From Bacteriovoracaceae bacterium UBA1018 (GTDB lineage Bacteria; Bdellovibrionota; UBA1018), in assembly GCA_002291495.1 (NCBI GenBank), contig DBAE01000083.1, positions 30,075-36,955 on the forward strand: 6,881 nt of DNA, written 5' to 3'. Position numbers and translations under genes: made by a program. The notes beneath the pieces are model-generated. The model saw only the letters and a list, made by a program, of their open reading frames with translations. It had not been told where the DNA came from and did no database searches. Below are positions 4,999-6,881 of this stretch, piece after piece (the stretch's first letter is position 1; the number at the start of each line of letters is the position of its first letter).

Positions 4999-6851
4999 GA
5001 ACCTGTACCATTCCCTGCACTATACAGACTATCTAACTCAGGTTTGTATTTCAGGTTAATCGCACCCCGTTTGACCTTCAAAGACGGGGTGAGTTCTCCT
5101 GACTCAATCGAAAAGTCCCTGGGTAGGATGATAAACCTTTTGATGGTTTCAAAGCTCGCCAGCTCTGAGTTTAAGCCATCGATGTCTTTTTGAATCAAGT
5201 ACTTGATCTTAGGGTTTTTGATCAGTTCGCTATACTCACTAAACAGAATATTGTTCTCTTGTGCATATTGGATGACCCTATCCCGGTCCAACGTCACAAG
5301 AGCCGTAAGAAAGTTACGTTGATCTCCGTGCACGACGATTTGGTGAATATAGGGAAAGTTTTTGGCTAAGTTTTCAATTTTCTGTGGGGCAATGTTTTTC
5401 CCGCCACTCGTGACGATGAGGTCCTTTTTGCGATCAGTGATAAAAAGAAAGCCGTCTTGATCCAGATAGCCAATGTCACCCGTGTGAAACCACTGCGAAC
5501 TAAAGGAGTCGCGAGTTTCTGCGGGCAATTTATAATAGCCACAGAAGACTTTCTTGGACTTCACTAATATCTCGCCATCATCGGCAATCTTAATGCTTAC
5601 CTCAGGGAGTGGTCTGCCAACTGAGCCTAATTTGTAATGCTCGAGAGTATTCAGAGTGACTGGTGCGCTGGTTTCCGTCAGACCATAACCTTCTAGGATC
5701 GGGAGTCCGATGATTTGAAAGATTTGTCCCACATCCTTGGGTAAGGGCGCTCCACCGCAAATCGTAAAGCGGAGTTTTCCTCCAAAACGAGACAGAATTT
5801 TTTTAAAAATTGTACGCTTTGCTGCTTGGTACTGTGTCGTTGCGATCAGTTTCGGCTTTTGATCATTCCAAATTGGCTCAAAATACTCTTTCCCAGATCG
5901 GAGTGCCCATTGAAACGCTTCTTTTTCGAGTCTCGATCCGGATCGCACGTTGGCTAGAATCGTCTGGTGAGCCTTCTCGAAGATGCGAGGTACTGCAAAC
6001 ATAATGGTCGGTTTGATTTCCATCATGTTGTCGATGAGGCGATCAAAATTTTCGGCGTAACACTCCTGCCAGCCAAAGACAAAAGTCGCGAGGAGCTCTA
6101 CCTTCCCAATAATGTGAGAGGCGGGTAAAAATGCGACCAGACGTTCAGTTTCTGATTGGATCTGCTTTTTGAAAACGGTCACGCAGTCATCTAAGACACT
6201 CATCATGTTTTCGTGACTAATCATTGCACCCTTGGGCGTGCCAGTTGTTCCTGATGTGTAACAGATGGTGATGAGATCAGTCGGTGCCGCTGAAGTGAGA
6301 TTGTCTTCAAACTGATTTGGCTTTTTTACCTGTTCTCGTCGTCCCAGCTCTTTGAGGGCTTGTAGGGTCAGTACATCTTTTCGTCCCATAGCGAGGTTCA
6401 TCGCGCCAGGCTCAAAAAGGACGATATGTTTTAGATGAGGTAAGTCGTTCTGCCGATCAATGATTTTTTCAAACTGTCGCGCATCTTCTAAAAATACCAA
6501 CTTTGCTTCGCTATGATTCAGGATGAAGACAATATCATCTGCGATATTGGAAGCATAAACAGGAATAGTTACCGCCTTGGCGCCAAGGATGGCGATGTCT
6601 GCTAAAGCCCATTCATAGCGTGTAGTCGAAAGTATGGCGATATGGTCTTGAGGCTCAATACCGAGTCCCATGAGCCCGTATGAAAGCAGGCGGCATTCTT
6701 GATCGAATGCTCCAAATGTAACTTTTTTCCAAACACCTAAAGGCCCGATCACTTCATTTCTAGGTTTGAACTGAAAGCCGACGGCTAGCGGTGTAGCTTT
6801 TACCCGCGTGAGATAGGTGTCGGAAACGGTTTTGCGCGTGATCAGCGGCAT
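4995..6851 (-). CDS. Long-chain fatty acid--CoA ligase (AMP-forming, COG1022/FAA1 type)
   Basis: A 618-residue adenylate-forming enzyme that activates fatty acids with ATP to acyl-AMP and then to acyl-CoA, for beta-oxidation or lipid synthesis. Core motifs are all present: the phosphate loop Y198[10 protein letters not shown]208, E387-GYGLTE393, H456-TGD459 with the ribose-binding Asp, the hinge block D473-RKKD477 followed by GGKNIAPQ, and the C-terminal [11 protein letters not shown] containing the candidate catalytic Lys (K592 or K594). The N-terminal [18 protein letters not shown] and HIIGKVELL segments fit the COG1022 long-chain group better than E. coli FadD. No signal peptide is evident. 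The ATG at 6851 is the only usable start: an in-frame TAG lies at 6876-6878 and no alternative start codon falls between. Its ribosome binding site is weak. It is first of three same-strand genes, 43 bp before rpoZ. Chain-length preference cannot be read from the sequence. Confidence 0.95.
   Translation of the reverse strand: MPLITRKTVSDTYLTRVKATPLAVGFQFKPRNEVIGPLGVWKKVTFGAFDQECRLLSYGLMGLGIEPQDHIAILSTTRYEWALADIAILGAKAVTIPVYASNIADDIVFILNHSEAKLVFLEDARQFEKIIDRQNDLPHLKHIVLFEPGAMNLAMGRKDVLTLQALKELGRREQVKKPNQFEDNLTSAAPTDLITICYTSGTTGTPKGAMISHENMMSVLDDCVTVFKKQIQSETERLVAFLPASHIIGKVELLATFVFGWQECYAENFDRLIDNMMEIKPTIMFAVPRIFEKAHQTILANVRSGSRLEKEAFQWALRSGKEYFEPIWNDQKPKLIATTQYQAAKRTIFKKILSRFGGKLRFTICGGAPLPKDVGQIFQIIGLPILEGYGLTETSAPVTLNTLEHYKLGSVGRPLPEVSIKIADDGEILVKSKKVFCGYYKLPAETRDSFSSQWFHTGDIGYLDQDGFLFITDRKKDLIVTSGGKNIAPQKIENLAKNFPYIHQIVVHGDQRNFLTALVTLDRDRVIQYAQENNILFSEYSELIKNPKIKYLIQKDIDGLNSELASFETIKRFIILPRDFSIESGELTPSLKVKRGAINLKYKPELDSLYSAGNGTGS
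5063..5091 (-). repeat. Strong inverted repeat inside the 3' end of the acyl-CoA ligase gene
   Basis: CACCCCGT (5063-5070) and ACGGGGTG (5084-5091) are perfect 8-base reverse complements. The 13-base interval can extend the pairing through TTTGA and TCAAA with a two-base bulge. The structure covers the codons of the catalytic-lysine motif TPSLKVKR, about 70 bases before the stop. No T-run follows on either strand, so it is not a standard rho-independent terminator. Confidence 0.5.
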
Positions 6852-6881
6852 CCCGATCTTTTTCGCATATCCAGACTAAAC

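Noticed and set aside
4952..5020. Extended rpoZ start at 5020 giving 98 residues
   Set aside because: The extra 23 residues match nothing in the family and overlap the ligase gene; the ATG at 4951 has a ribosome binding site and the family N-terminus.
5810..6004. Plus-strand open frame opposite the acyl-CoA ligase
   Set aside because: Short and antisense to a complete, motif-rich gene.
1..6881. Mobile elements, CRISPR arrays, tRNA or rRNA
   Set aside because: No transposase or integrase, spaced direct repeats, or RNA-gene signatures were seen on either strand.

Overview
The window holds seven genes in two convergent blocks. Gene content and protein style suggest a Gram-negative, delta-proteobacteria-like bacterium, most plausibly Bdellovibrionota/Oligoflexia. 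The evidence is a moderate-to-low GC composition, a short omega subunit beginning [10 protein letters not shown], a COG1022-type acyl-CoA synthetase, a secreted DUF885 protein and a dense set of signalling genes. This placement is inference from protein character, not a database match.

Plus strand, 1-2858: a signal-transduction block. It opens with the 3' part of an HD-GYP gene (cut by the window edge), which has several substitutions in its expected metal and signature residues. After a 113-bp gap come three tightly spaced genes that look like one operon: a receiver protein with no output domain and a KPW motif (614-1036), a CheY-like receiver (1058-1432), and a cytoplasmic histidine kinase (1449-2858). 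The kinase's N-terminal sensory half looks like a CheX-type phosphatase domain with the ExxN signature. The two receivers carry no output domain and the kinase carries both a kinase core and a predicted CheY-P phosphatase fold. The unit therefore looks like a self-contained phospho-signalling circuit that could set its own phosphorylation level and act by protein-protein contact. This is the most interesting part of the window.

Minus strand, 2862-6851: read from right to left, a long-chain acyl-CoA synthetase (4995-6851), the RNA polymerase omega subunit rpoZ (4724-4951), and an exported DUF885-family putative zinc metallopeptidase (2862-4661). Gaps are 43 and 62 bp, so co-transcription is possible, although rpoZ has its own good ribosome binding site and a possible -35 element over the upstream stop codon. 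A strong perfect inverted repeat lies in the last 100 bp of the acyl-CoA synthetase gene.

The two blocks meet tail to tail, with only 3 bp between the kinase and DUF885 stop codons. I saw no tRNA, rRNA, insertion sequence, CRISPR array or convincing rho-independent terminator. No gene-free stretch exceeds about 115 bp.
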